Assembly (NCBI GenBank): GCA_028829895.1
Contig: CM054180.1
Span: 87,979,135 to 88,043,134, forward strand
Length of the DNA: 64,000 bases
DNA from: Sinotaia quadrata
Taxonomy: Eukaryota; Mollusca; Gastropoda; Architaenioglossa; Viviparidae
Direction of reading: 5' to 3'
Both the position numbers and the translations under genes were made by a program. The notes beneath the pieces were generated by a model. The model was not told where the DNA came from, made no database searches, and worked only from the letters and a program-made list of their open reading frames with translations. This document shows positions 11,701 through 24,887 of the stretch, piece by piece (position 1 is the stretch's first letter; each line of letters starts with the position of its first letter).

Positions 11701-12387
11701 CATATCTGCCATCATTATCTGACCATGACCAAGGGTGTAACGCGTATATCTGCTTTTATCACTTCCAATGATCAAGAAGAACAATGAAATCTGATATTAT
11801 CCTCAAACAATAATTAAGGAAAAGTGAATATCATATCTGTCCTTTTCATCTTACAATGATCAAGGGCGTGGCATCATATCTATCCTTATCAATTAATTGA
11901 TCTAGAAGAAAGTGGTCAAAACTCCTCTTGTAATATTATAGTGATTACGAAGATTGACGTCAAACAATATCATCTTACAATAATCAAGAAGATTGACGTC
12001 AAATCTATTCTTATCAATTCACAATAATGAAAAGAAAATGCACATCAGATGTGCCTTTATCATCTTATAATTTTCAAGAAGGAAATCCTCAAGTTTAGGC
12101 AGTAGAGAAGTATCTCGCATACACACTGCACCAGAAAGTATAATGGGACTAGGGAAATAAAACAAGTATTTGCTTGTTTAAACTAATGAACTTATGCGTG
12201 TATAAAATTACGGCACAACCAGATTTGCTTTCAAAGTATTTTCTATTTAGGATTTTAAAGAAGATGAACACTTAAGTAATTTCATGAGCACCCTCACTGC
12301 GGCGTATGCTTTGCATGGACAAGCTGAGGCCGCGTGCTGCCCTCACTGTCACAGTATTCAGTTGCTGTTATCAATTATCATATAATT

Positions 12388-12401
12388 GCGTGCGTGCGTG
12401 C

Positions 12402-12460
<59 letters not shown>
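12388..12460. repeat. (GCGT)n then (GT)n microsatellite
   Basis: About five 'gcgt' units pass into about 25 'gt' units. This suggests gcgt units decaying into, or arising from, the gt tract. Confidence 0.95.
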
Positions 12461-12648
12461 TGTGAAGGACAAAAATAGAACGTGAGAGAATATGTGTGTT
12501 CGCGTGTTTGATGTATAAGAGGACGTGAAATGTCAGAAATTACACTGTGCGGGAAAGAGAATAGCTGACTAAGAGACAGGTTCAAAACAGAAAGACATAA
12601 AGTGCAGTCCTGCGAGTTCGTCAGGAATGCAGACCTAGATAACAACAA

Positions 12649-12940
12649 ATCCCGCCTGATGTTCTCTACAAAGAGGACTAGCTACAAATCCCGCCTGATG
12701 TTCTCTACAAAGAGGACTAGCTACAATCCCGCCTGATGTTCTCTATAAACAGGACCGGCCACAAATCCCGCCTGATGTTCTCTACAAAGAGGACTAGCTA
12801 CAATCCCGCCTGATGTTCTCTATAAACAGGACCGGCCACAAATCCCGCCTGATGTTCTCTACAAAGAGGACTAGCTACAATCCCGCCTGATGTTCTCTAT
12901 GAACAGGACCGGCCACAAATCCCGCATGATCTCTATAACG
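12649..12940. repeat. Higher-order minisatellite, 39 + 38 bp dimer
   Basis: Monomer A ends ctacaaagaggactagct and monomer B ends ctataaacaggaccggcc. After an initial A-A, they alternate B-A-B-A-B, a dimer of 77 bp, and then decay. Confidence 0.9.
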
Positions 12941-13189
12941 GGATTGGCAACAAATCTATATATTATTTAATGTAAGTGGTATATGATGACACGTGTTTGT
13001 GTAATAATTAATTTAGGTGCAAGCATGTCTGCATATATCTGTTTGTTTGTGGGTTAGTGCGTTGTGGTAGGAGAGGTCTTAGGTTGTAGAACGAATGTAG
13101 TTACAGATGCAAGAAGAATAAGTGTGCGGGGTTTAGATGAAGAGGAAACAGAAGAAACGTAATCTATGTTTTATTTCGTTTTTCAGGTT

Positions 13190-14110
13190 TACCGATGTTA
13201 AGCATCAAGCTGGGGAATAGCTGTATTTCATCATATAGGTGTAGGTGTTAAGCATCATGTAGGCATTAAAGATACATGTAGGCGGGAATCACTGTTTTCA
13301 GGCATACATGTACCAAGTATCAAGCTCCATGACTAGCTGTATCTTTTTATAAGTTTTGAACGTCTGGTGGTTGAATAATTTGTTTTCAGGTATATAAGTA
13401 TTAAAGAGGTGTTAAGGTTGTTGAACACTGTGTCTTCAAATTACGTGTCCTAAGCATCAGGATGTAGAATAACTGTTTCTTCAGGTATGAAGCATCAGGT
13501 TATGGAAAAGCTGTGTCCTCAAGTTATGTTCGGCATCAGGTTGTGGAAAAGCTGTGTCCTCAAGTTATGTCAGGCTGGAGAATAACTTGATCCAGGTAGG
13601 TATTAAGGATCAGAGTGTTCAATACTTATGTCTTCAGGTTTAAGTGTCAAGTATAAGGCTGTGGAGTAGCTGTCTTTAGGTTTACATGTATTAAGCAACA
13701 TAGTTGAGTCATTAGGTGTACGTTAGGCATCCAGCTTGGGAATAATTCTGTTGCAGGTTAAGCATCAGGTTGTTGGAACAGCTGTGTTTTCATTTATACA
13801 ATTGCTAAACATCACATTGTTGGAAATTCTGTCTTTGTTTATACAGTTGCTAGATATATGTTGTTGAAACAACTGTCTTCATTTATACAGTTGCTAGATC
13901 AGGTTGTTGGAACAGCTGTGTCTTCATTTATACAGTTGCTAGACATAGGTTGTTGGAATAACTGTCTTCATTTATAAAGTTGCTAGACAGCAGGTTGCTG
14001 AAACAAGTGTGTCTTCATTTATACAGTGCAAGACATCAGATAGGGGAGAACAACTGTCTTCGTTTATACAGTTGCTAGACATCAGGTTGGAGAACAGCTG
14101 TGTCCGGGTA
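13190..14110. repeat. Degenerate minisatellite, about 50-60 bp
   Basis: The recurring phrases are 'ttaagcatcaggttg', 'ggaacagctgtgtcttca' and 'tttatacagttgctagac'. Copies at 13800-14090 are better conserved than earlier ones. Confidence 0.75.
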
Positions 14111-14530
14111 TGCATTAAACACAGAATAATTAAACAATTTTGGTATACAGCACAAATGTGTGATATTTGAATTAAGCTACGTCTTCAGGTATATACAGCT
14201 AACTCTTACTGATATGTGCAAATGCTTATTTGCCTAGTTATGCCCACGTGGAAGATGCACGGTTTATAGATGTCTAATCCTGGAAGGAATTGGTACATTC
14301 ATGCCTGTCGTTGCCAGCATGTAAATGAAGGAACCGTTGAACTGAACCTTACACAATCAACCAGATCAATGGGAGTCATATCGACGGTGTTAGAAGTTTT
14401 ATTCCAACTAGAAGTTATTTAATTAAAAAACAAGTTTTAAAGTATAAATTAACACATTGTGAAAATTTATTATTACAGTAATCCATAAAATATATTGCCC
14501 TAAAATCACAAGTGTCTAAGAATAGACACA
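14110..14530. other. Non-repetitive intron sequence
   Basis: Nothing recognised. Confidence 0.4.
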
Positions 14531-14534
14531 CAGC

Positions 14535-14640
14535 GAGAGAGAATATACATACACATATACACATACACCCTCATAAATACAGATATACACACATACAGAC
14601 ATACACATACACATACCCATACTCACATACATGCAAACAC
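14535..14640. repeat. (acatac)n-like simple repeat
   Basis: Imperfect acatac and acacat units. Confidence 0.85.
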
Positions 14641-14727
14641 AGGGGCAAGCAAAACGTACTTTATTTTCCTGCTGTCCCCAAATGCCATGCCATGTTTCTG
14701 TTGATTTCCGATTAAAGATGAAAGTTC

Positions 14728-15150
14728 TTGGACATGGAGAGTACCAGAAAGAACAGTTGTGATACGGTTGTATTTGGACATGGAGAGTACCAGAAAGAAC
14801 AGCTGTGGTATGGTTGTATTTTGGACGTAGAGTACCAGGAAGAACAGCTGTGGTACGGTTGTATTTTGGACATGGAGAGTATCAGAAAGAACAGCTGTGG
14901 TACGGTTGTATTTTGGACATGGAGAGTACCAGAAAGAACAGCTGTGGTACGGTTGTATTTTGGACATGGAGAGTACCAGAAAGAACAGCTGTGGTACGGT
15001 TGTATTTTGGACATGTAGAGTACCAGAAAGAACAGCTGTGGTACGGTTGTATTTTGGACATATAGAGTACCAGAAAGAACAGCTGTGGTACGGTTGTATT
15101 TTGGACATGTAGAGTACCAGAAAGAACAGCTGTGGTACGGTTGTATTTTG
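14728..15150. repeat. Minisatellite, 47 bp x 9
   Basis: The unit contains agagtaccagaaagaacagc and tgtggtacggttgtattttg. Because 47 is not a multiple of 3 and the unit lacks stops, several frames on both strands stay open. The resulting 'proteins' are repeat artefacts. Confidence 0.95.
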
Positions 15151-15190
15151 CGAATGGAAACTCGGTGTGAATGCACCCCTCCGCTTCTTG

Positions 15191-15545
15191 CATTAACTAA
15201 AATTACAGGTAGAGTCCACATTCTGGATATCATTAACTAAAATTACAGTTAGAGTCCACATTCTGGATATCATTAACTAAAATTACAGGTAGAGTCCACA
15301 TTCAGGATATCATTAACTAAAATTACAGGCAGAGTCCACATTCTGGATATCAATAACTAAAGAGTCCACATTCTGAATATCATTAACTAAAATTATAGGT
15401 AGAGTCCACATTCTGGATATCATTAACTAAAATTACAGGCAGAGTCCACATTCTGGATATCAATAACTAAAGAGTCCACATTCTGATTCTGAATATCATT
15501 AACTAAAATTACAGGCAGAGTCCACATTCTGGATATCTATAACTG
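15191..15545. repeat. Minisatellite, 40 bp x about 9
   Basis: The unit contains cattaactaaaattacagg and tagagtccacattctggat. Two copies share an internal deletion (caataactaaagagtcc), showing that a two-unit block was duplicated. Confidence 0.95.
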
Positions 15546-16630
15546 CAGAGTAACTATAGATGATATAATAGATATAAGATACTAACCCCCAGTCACCCAA
15601 CAAATCTGATTATTTAGATGTGAATAAAATAAGCTACTTTGTGATTCTAGTGACAAACTATTTATTATGAATAAACATTAGCTATAAATGTGATTATCAT
15701 TGGGACTATAATTATGACACTATAATGTTAATTTTCTACTAATCATCAAGAGACCAGAATTGTGTACTTCTAGCATGTAACTTGTGAATAATGGCACTTC
15801 TGAAATGAGTGTTAGTGATTTCATTGACAACAGCAAGGTTGCTGACTTATCTCTGTTGTTCAGTAGAATTCAGGCCTTCTCTTCAATCCACATTTGATGG
15901 GCTGGATATGGATACATAATGGCTGTAGATACTCTTTGGAACTGGTGCAGGTCGCAGAGATCATGTCCTTGGTGCCTAGGATAGTGCACAGCTGTAGCAC
16001 TTGTCATAGCTGTCGCATACTTCTATCCGAAGAAGAAGAGTCAATTTTACCATTGTTCACTCTAGCCTTAAAATGGTACAGGTCTCTCCCTCTCTCAGAT
16101 GTAACAACAAACACAATAACTCCTGGTTAACACACAACATTATTCAGCAGGGGATTCGTCTCCATATCTTTTCCTACGGAAACAATGGAAAATGTCTACC
16201 GGATTGGTGTGAGCACTGTTTCTAGATCCCACTTCTGAGGGTGCCTGGAAAACTGGAAAGGATTTACTCCTAGGGGTACATTTAACGAGCACACAAAGTG
16301 TGACGATAGATTCTTAATGCAGGCTGGATTTTGCTTATTTTAAATTTATTTATACAGGAGGTAGTGGTTAAAATATGACAATTATTTTAATATTCCTTTC
16401 AGTAATTACTGTTTCTATATTTAATTTTACCAGTAAATCTATGTTCTCGTTCTGCGAAGTACGTGGTTGCTCTCAAATAATTGTACTTTTATATTCAAGT
16501 GCCCACTCATGCACATACACATACCTGCGAATAAAGCTTATTAGTTTTATTCTTTATTTATTCTTTATTCAAAGATTGTCTATGCTGCATTTACCTGAAG
16601 AACGAATAAGATTATTTCTAAAATATCTCC
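15545..16630. other. Non-repetitive intron sequence
   Basis: No array or element recognised. Open frames at 15894-16130 and 16375-16662 have no known domain. Confidence 0.4.
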
Positions 16631-16635
16631 ATCCG

Positions 16636-17070
16636 TTGTTTATACCTGAAAACGTAGTTTAATTCATATGTCCACAATTGTGCTGTATATACCTGAAGAC
16701 GTAGTTTAATTCATATATCACACAATTGTGTTGTATATACCTGAAGACATAGTTTAATTCATATATCACACAATTGTGCTGTATATACCTGAAGACGTAG
16801 TTTAATTCATATATCACACAATTGTGTTGTATATACCTGAAGACGTAGTTTAATTCATATATCATGCAATTGTGCTGTATATACCTGAAGACGTAGTTTA
16901 ATTCATATATCACACAATTGTGTTGTATATACCTGAAGACGTAGTTTAATTCATATATCACACAATTGTGTTGTATATACCTGAAGACGTATTTTAATTC
17001 ATATATCACACAATTGTGTTGTATATACCTGAAGACGTATTTTAATTCATATATCACACAATTGTGATAG
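16636..17070. repeat. Minisatellite, 48 bp x 9
   Basis: The unit contains atatacctgaagacgtag and tttaattcatatatcacac, plus the palindrome cacaattgtg once per unit. Period 48 gives a 16-residue repeated frame on the minus strand that is not a gene. Confidence 0.95.
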
Positions 17071-17244
17071 AAACAGCAAATGCTGAAATTTTGAAAACAG
17101 AAATAGTTCATAATGAAATAGCGAATGCTAACATAGTGAATGTTGAAAAAGTAAATACACATACTGAACTAGTGAATATTGAAATTTTGTTGAAATATCG
17201 AATTATGAAATGCTAAAACCTAACCAGTGAACACAAATCAGAGT

Positions 17245-17765
17245 GAAGCTGAACACAGAATACAACTCATGGACATAATGTGAAGCAAAATCACTGAACA
17301 TAAATCATGGACATAATATGAAGTGTGAACACTTAACACAAAGACATAATATGAAGCCTCATGGACATGGAATGAAGCCTGAACACAAATACATAATGAA
17401 TTCTGAACACTAAACACAACTCGTGGACAGGGAATGAAGTCTGAATACTAAACACAACTCATGACATGGAGTGAAGCCTGACCATTAAACACAACTCATG
17501 AACACAAGGACATAATATGAAGTCTGAACAATAAACAAAACTCATGGACATGGAATGAAGCCTGACCATTAAACACAACTCATGAACATGGAATGAAGCC
17601 TGACCATTAAACACAACTCATGGACATGGAATGAAGCCTGACCATTAAACACAATTCATGGACATGGAATGAAGCCTGACCATTAAACACAACTCATGGA
17701 CATGGATTGAAGCATGAACACTGAACACAACTCATAGACATGGAATGAAGCTTGACCACTGAAGT
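17245..17765. repeat. Minisatellite, about 38 bp x 13
   Basis: The unit contains ctcatggacatggaatgaag and cctgaccattaaacacaa. Early copies are degenerate and copies at 17540-17700 nearly identical. Confidence 0.9.
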
Positions 17766-18004
17766 TGATTCACCATAACCACTAATTCGAACCTTATACT
17801 TATGAATACCATGCAGGAAAGTTACACACTTTACATAAAACAAAGAATATCCCACAATATTTACAGAGACTTCATTTAATGCAAAACAATGAATATCCCA
17901 TAACTAGTCTAACAATCTTATTTAAAACCATTGTATTATTTTCTGCCAACAACAAATAAGGAAATATTTTAACCTCAAATATTAAGCAATTTGAAAGAAT
18001 TGAA

Positions 18005-18195
18005 GAAAAAATCTTGTAAGCCAAATTGTAATTACTGTCAAAGAAAGGAAAATATTAATTAATCACTCTGAAGAAATGAAGAACAATCCATAAACCCAAA
18101 TAGTAGTTACTGTCAAAGAAATGAAAATATTAATTAATCACTCTGAAGAAATTTCTTCAATCCATAAACCCAAATAGTAGTTACTGTTAAAGAAT
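18005..18195. repeat. Repeat of about 75 bp x 2.5
   Basis: The phrases aatcactctgaagaaat and ccataaacccaaatagtag recur with near identity. Confidence 0.85.
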
Positions 18196-18454
18196 CTAAG
18201 TTGCTGTTTTAGAATAAAAGGAAAAAAGAAAGAAAAATGGGTTGCAAAAGTAAAATGAATAAAAATTTATAAAAGAACTTCATCGAATTGAAAGCACGTG
18301 ACTGTCACACCTCTGTTGACTCCAACACCCGACATTTAAGTCTTAATTGACCTAAAAGAACACATTAATTGACAGACTTAACAGTCCAAATAAAACAACA
18401 ACTGATTTACTAGAATGCCTTAATTGGCCTATTACAGATTTTCTAAATCGATCT

Positions 18455-18915
18455 CACAGAACTTCTTAACTGACGTAATAAAGCTTCATAGCTGACTTAA
18501 TATAACTTCTTAACTGAAGTAATAAAGCTTCATAGCTGACTTAATATAACTTCTTAACTGAAGTAATAAAGCTTCATAGCTGACTTAATATAACTTCTTA
18601 ACTGAAGTAATAAAGCTTCATAGCTGACTTAATATAACTTCTTAACTGACGTAATAAAGCTTCATAGCTGACTTAATATAACTTCTTAACTGAAGTAATA
18701 AAGCTTCATAGCTGACTTAATATAACTTCTTAACTGACGTAATAAAGCTTCATAGCTGACTTAATATAACTTCTTAACTGAAGTAATAAAGCTTCATAGC
18801 TGACTTAATATAACTTCTTAACTGAAGTAATAAAGCTTCATAGCTGACTTAATATAACTTCTTAACTGAAGTAATAAAGCTTCATAGCTGACTTAATATA
18901 ACTTCTTAACTGACG
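18455..18915. repeat. Minisatellite, 44 bp x 10
   Basis: The unit contains acttcttaactgaagtaata and aagcttcatagctgactt. A variant with 'gacgtaa' is interspersed. The homogeneity suggests recent expansion. Confidence 0.97.
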
Positions 18916-18919
18916 TAAC

Positions 18920-20530
18920 AGAACTTCTTTGCTGGCATAAAAGACACTTTTGAATTGATTTAACTTCCTTATTTACTTAAAAGAACTTCTTTCTGGTCTC
19001 TAACAGAATTTTTTGCAACTTTTAAATGCTCTCATTTAAAACTTCTTAATTGACTTAATTAAATATCTTACCTGAAATGATTTTTTAAATAGCTAAATAA
19101 AACTTTATAACTGATCTAATGAATGAGAATATTTAACCTATCTAATGAATAGAACTTAGCTGATCGAATAAGATTAAAATTTATTAAATGACAACAGAAT
19201 TTCTTTACTAACTGAATAGTTACTGAATTGACCTAACACAACAGTTTTACTGATTTAAAATAACTCGTTAAGACAAATTCATTCACTGATATATAGGTTA
19301 GAAATACAAAGCAAATTGCTGGAACAGCATAAATAGCGCACTCAACTCTTTACAAACTTCTTCTTCTTTATGTAGGGGGCGCTTTCGGCTTCCGCCGCTT
19401 TCGCGCTGTCTTTACAAACAATAAACCACTGATTGTATATATATCGCAAGATACGTGTGCTGCTATTTATAGCCCAGGCAATCTATGCTTAAGAACGAAT
19501 CGGAAACAATGTAAAATAGGTAATACGCTTCAGCGTAAACGAACTTTCACAGACAAAATGAAATATCAGTCATAGCATAAGGATAAGTGTATAAAAACAA
19601 AACTGTGCAGTAGGAAAGACAACATGTTATTGCAACATGTATCGGTAATATCTTCGTGCAGTAAAAACTAACAGCAAGCAAGCAACATGCATTGAAAGAA
19701 ATGAAAAGACAACTCTAAACTGTTGACATTTTAAGTCTTTATTTATTTTGCCAGTATATAGAGTCTCAAATAATTCAATTAAAAACAATTTTCATTGTCT
19801 TAGTAAACATATATGCTTTAAACTAAGAGCACACAGCTTTTGTATACAGTGCTTAATCATATGAAAATTATTAATAAAAACGTTCGAATAATAATTTGAA
19901 ATAGAAATGTAACTTAGGAATTTACCAAAATAAAATTTTGAAAGATAACATTATTTTACAATGAAATATATTTAAAATAAAATGATTTTAAAATGTCTTT
20001 CAATAATTAAGTTATAATATTAGTCATCACGATGAATACACTCATAATTACAATGAACAAAATCAATAGGCCTAATTATGCAATGAAATATAATAATATT
20101 GTGACTTGTTAACATTCATAAGTATTTCGGAAATAAGAACTAATTATGACACTATGTTAATATTTTTACTTTAATATCCTGTTTGATGATGTCTAATAAA
20201 AGGATAATTAAATCGGTGAGACATCGATTTAGCTTAACTTTATTATTAATATATACTTGTATTCCGTTCTCTAGTATTCTTCTAGTAAATGTTTCCCCAC
20301 TAAGACCTTCCTAAATAGCTTGCATCATTCACAGAGTTTTACTCAGTAATGGTGTATACTTTACAACTGTACCTATGATTGATATTTTAAACAGTGCACA
20401 AAAGATTCACTCTGCAAAAGACAAAGGATTTACGTTTTATCTGCTGCACCTAAATAAATGATGAAAGTTTATTAATTAAATCTCGTATAGATTTGCAAGA
20501 TAAAATGTTTTATCTAACAATGACGATTAT
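18920..20530. other. AT-rich intron sequence
   Basis: 18920-19260 holds decayed relatives of the preceding array ('aacttcttaattgacttaa'). A GC-rich motif at 19375-19398 matches 1903-1926. The rest is unrecognised. Confidence 0.4.
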
Positions 20531-20534
20531 CAGA

Positions 20535-20695
20535 GTAGTACTTTTTACATTATCTGTATACATTATGACTACAAATACATTTACTAACATGAAGTAGTAC
20601 TGCTTACATTATCTGTATACATTATGACTACAAATACATTTACTAACATGAAGTAGTACTGCTTACATTATCTGCATGCATTATAACTTCTGTAC
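20535..20695. repeat. Repeat of about 60 bp x 2.5
   Basis: The phrases tacattatctgtatacatta and aatacatttactaacatgaa recur. Confidence 0.85.
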
Positions 20696-21094
20696 TAGCA
20701 GGAAGACAATACCCTTCAGTAAATGGATACATTCTGATTTTTCGCGTACATGTATAATTTATTATGTGTGGTTTATGATGCATTGATTACAAAACTGATT
20801 CCATCAACAACTCAGAATAATCACATGATATATCTAGTCTTGTAATTCATATTCTGTAATGAATATCTTTTCAATGAAAAACTTACTGATGATGACTAGA
20901 AAAGTTTGTTCAGAACAAACCATTTATTTTAGAAATTCTTATTCAATTTTTTTTAAATATCCGCTTGTAAAAAAAAACCACAACCAACAACTTAATGATA
21001 TTCTTCAATTTCTCTTCAGTAACAAACTTACATCTTCTTGTAATTCATGCTCGGTACTCATGTAATTCTTATTCAGTTAAAAACTTATAGATTA

Positions 21095-21614
21095 ATTCCT
21101 ATTCAGTAACAAACTTACAGATGCCTAATAATGTCTTGAAATGCAGACACTGTTCTAGTATCACATAATTTAATAACTTTAGAAATGTAGCCTGCCTAAT
21201 GCGACCAGCCACTGCTCTAGTATCACATTGATAATAACTCCATTGCTTTAGAAATGTGGTTTGTCTAAAGCGATCAGAACTGCCTAGTATAAATTACTCC
21301 ATTGCTTTAGAAATGTGGCCTGTCTAAAGCGACCAGAACTGCCTAAATAACTCCTATTGATTTAGAAATGTGGTTTGTCTGAAGCGACCAGAACTGCCTA
21401 AATAACTCCTATTGATTTAGAAATGTGGCCTGTCTAAAGCGATCAGAACTGCCTAGTATATATAACTCCTATTGATTTAGAAATGTGGTTTGTCTGAAGC
21501 GACCAGAACTGCCTAAATAACTCCTATTGATTTAGAAATGTGGCCTGTCTAAAGCGATCAGAACTGCCTAGTATATATAACTCCTATTGATTTAGAAATG
21601 TGATTTGCATAAAG
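21095..21614. repeat. Minisatellite, about 55-62 bp x 8, target of a hAT-like insertion
   Basis: The unit contains taaagcgaccagaactgcct and tattgatttagaaatgtgg. Unit variants alternate. The last unit is interrupted by the element at 21615-21794 and resumes at 21795. Confidence 0.9.
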
Positions 21615-21794
21615 CAGGGGTGCACAAACCGCTCCCGAGACATGGCGTTGTGCGGCCCCTGGAGAACTATTTTCATTATTTGTGTTGTTTTTTTTCTATT
21701 GAGCCATCCATGTGCAATCTGACTCGCGGCTCCACGCACTAACAAGTGGAAATTTGGCTCTCTGGCCTAAAAAGTTTGTGCCCCCCCCCCCCCG
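21615..21794. mobile_element. Non-autonomous hAT-like element, 180 bp
   Basis: The left end CAGGGGTGCACAAAC pairs with a right end GTTTGTG followed by a C-tract, that is, an inverted repeat with an expanded poly-C tip. The flanks gcataaag (21607-21614) and gcctaaag (21795-21802) are an 8-bp target duplication with one mismatch. The CAGGGGTG tip and the 8-bp duplication are typical of hAT elements. There is no coding capacity. Confidence 0.8.
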
Positions 21795-21804
21795 GCCTAA
21801 AGCG

Positions 21805-22480
21805 ACCGACACTGCCTAGCATTAGTGACAAGCACGATACCTAGTAAAAGAATGGTAAGAAAGACAACTTGAAGAGCTCATGCAGTGTATTATGGGTAAA
21901 TGTATAGTACAGAACGAAATGTTATTAATAAGAACGAAATGTTTTAACTAAGAACTTCTTCAAGTTTTGATTCAAATTTTGGCACACCATGTGAGTTCTA
22001 AATATTTCTATTTGTTTTTAAGGAATCATAAAGTCGCTCTTACTCAAAACTGTTACCAAACTAGTGTGTTGAGTTATACGATTTCGTCTTTATAGGTATT
22101 CCTTTGCTAGCTTAGAAAAATAGTATTTTATTAATCATTCACAATCAAAAATCTATTAATAATTAAATTGAATGACATGAGTATATAGCATAATTAAATT
22201 TACTAAGTATTAATTGCATAATATTGGATTCAGTCATTCAAACTATAACGACTTTTCATGAAAATATTTTGATGGATATAATAATTTCATATATTTAATT
22301 CAGACTAGAACGTGAAGTTCTATAGGTATATTTAGTAATGATCTTCATGTTTAGAAAATCTCTGAGATAATAATTTCCTAAAAGATACATCACCATAAAG
22401 TCATAATTAAATTTGCAACGAAACATAAGTTTTAAATAATATACAAGTCGACTCTAGGACTCATATAATTATCATATAAT
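21805..22480. other. AT-rich intron sequence
   Basis: Nothing recognised before the hairpin. Confidence 0.4.
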
Positions 22481-22486
22481 TAACTT

Positions 22487-22567
22487 ATTTTGTATATATG
22501 ATTTGTAAGAATAAGAGCTGCTTATATAATTATCAGCTCTTATTCTTACAAATCATATATACAAAAT
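22487..22567. repeat. Perfect 34-bp inverted repeat with 13-nt loop
   Basis: The arms are 22487-22520 and 22534-22567 and are exact reverse complements over 34 bp; the loop is cttatataattat. No flanking target duplication is evident. Confidence 0.95.
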
Positions 22568-22595
22568 CCTTTAATAAACCTACTATGTTTGAGCT

Positions 22596-22624
22596 TTGAA
22601 ATATATATATATATATATATATAT
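22596..22624. repeat. (AT)n microsatellite
   Basis: Pure alternating AT of about 26 bases. Confidence 0.9.
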
Positions 22625-23469
22625 TATATGATCTTGTTATAAACCTACAATGTCTAAACTCTACAAATACATGTTTATAGAATCATGAGGTAGGTCATAG
22701 GTCACATGTTGTACAAACACAAGTGAATAAAAGAAGCGGGATTGATGTTAAGAGAGTTTACAAATATTTCAAATGGCACGATACGGTGAAACATCAATAG
22801 ATACAATATTTAGGTAGCGCCCAAAACCTAAGTCAAGGCACTTATAAAGGAAATAGGCAAAATAAGTTCTGATAGGTAATCGAGATAGTTCCAGTAAATG
22901 ACTTTACTAACAATCTGAAATAGCCGAAGATTCATTCATCTGAGAACACTTTCGAGAGTTAGCAATTTTGTGCTGCCTTATTTGTCTCATCAAAACACTA
23001 AACAGTCTGGCAAAACTAACAATTAGCACAAATAAAAGAATTCCAAATAAAATAAAATATTATTGAAAAGAAACGCAAAACATTTAAAAGATTAATAATC
23101 CACGAACTTATGCCAGTTCTTTCAATAACGACATTGTTCATACAGGTGGCTCTAGTGCTAATAGTGTCCAACAGTAAAACAATAAAACCATGCCCAAACA
23201 AGGTTATTTACACTTTATATACATATCATCTGAGGATTAATTATATTAACAAAATAATATTATTTTATTGGCCACAAGATAAATTTAGAAAACTACTGGA
23301 AAAGAATACGTTTTACAAAGGTGTTGGGATCTTCTGGATTCTTTCTGGAGTCGTCACCTTACAGATAGTCACTCTTCTTCACCTTCCGTAGGCAGTTGTT
23401 TCTCCAACGCTGTGTCTGCAACCCCTGTTAACGGTCAGGTCATTCGTCACTCGTCAGCACATATTGCTT

Positions 23470-24860
23470 TTTGCTGAATTTGAATGCAGCAATTGATCGT
23501 GACTCACATTATAATTCTCACATATAGTACCTACTGCTTACTTAGTAATGCAGCAATTGATCGTGACTCACATTATAATTCTCACATATAGTACCTACTA
23601 CTTACTTAGTAATGCAGCAATTGATCGTGACTCACATTATAATTCTCACATATAGTACCTACTGCTTACTTAGTAATGCAGCAATGGGTTGTAAAGCTTT
23701 ATCACTATAATTCTCACATATGCTTCTTACTGATTACTTTGTAACGCAGCAATTAGTTGTAAAGCTTTATCATTATAATTCTCACATAGTGAGTGTTTAC
23801 TGCTTACTTAGTAATATAGCAATTGGTTGTAAAGCTTTATCATTATAATTCTCACATAGTGAGTGTTTACTTCTTACTTAATAATATGGCAAATGGTTGT
23901 AAATTATTGATATAATTCTCACATATAGTGATTACTGTTTACATAACAATGCATGAACTGATTGTAACACTTTACTATTATAATTCTCAAATATACTTAT
24001 ATAATGCTTAATGTCTATTTACTAATACATGATCATACCTATATAATGCTTAATAATTTTTAATATTTAATTAGCAAAACATGAACTAGTTATAACACTT
24101 TATTATTATATTTTTATATATATTTATATAATGCCTAAAGTTTAGCAAACATCTGGCTGCAAAGCTTTATTATTATAATTCTTGTATAAGCTTTTATAAT
24201 TTAAACTTAAGATTTAATAATAAACTAACTGGTTGCATATTTTATTATTATAACCTTCTCACAAAGATAAATTCTTAATATTTACTTAGTAATACATCAG
24301 TGGGTGTAACAATTTATTATTATAACAACTCTTACACAGCTACATAATACTCAATATTTCTTTTAGTAATATTTACTGGTTGTGATGCTTTATTATAACT
24401 CTCTCACATATAGAGTATATTGAGTCATGTTTGCTATAATCATATTATTATGTTTGTAACTTACACACAGTGTTAACAAAGTAAGCTTTGTTAACAACTG
24501 TAATATTTTGCATACATTATAGTTTGCTGCATTGAACTCTATAACATTCTGTGTGTCACTATAGAATGCTGTGTTTACAGCGTGATATGTTATGTGTCAT
24601 TCTAGTATTTTGTGTTACACACTGTAATACAATGTATATATTTGTAGTGACGAATAAAACATGCTGCATATCACAATCAGTGTACTGTTGACAACTCTGT
24701 ACTTTGCTGTGTCACTAAGGTGTGTTTTATTTAAAACTGTAATATTAGTGACACAATAGTATGCTTTATTTAAAACTATAATATGCTGAGTTGGCACCAT
24801 AGTATGTTTTAATTAAAACTATAATATGCTCAGTGTCAAAATACTATGTTTTATTTAAAA
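23470..24860. repeat. Long degenerate array, about 60-70 bp unit
   Basis: The best copies, at 23485-23690, share tataattctcacatatag and gcttacttagtaatgcagc. The phrase 'tttattattataattctcac' decays gradually over the next kilobase. Confidence 0.75.
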
Positions 24861-24887
24861 CTGTAAAATGCTGAGTGTCCCACCATG

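Noticed and set aside
11434..11784. 116-codon minus-strand frame
   Set aside because: It crosses the TTAGGG core and both inverted ends of the 200-bp element.
14623..15233. Long overlapping open frames on both strands
   Set aside because: They are six-frame readings of one stop-free 47-bp tandem unit.
16659..17162. 167-codon minus-strand frame with a 16-residue repeat
   Set aside because: A 48-bp minisatellite read in frame; no start context, splice signals or domain.
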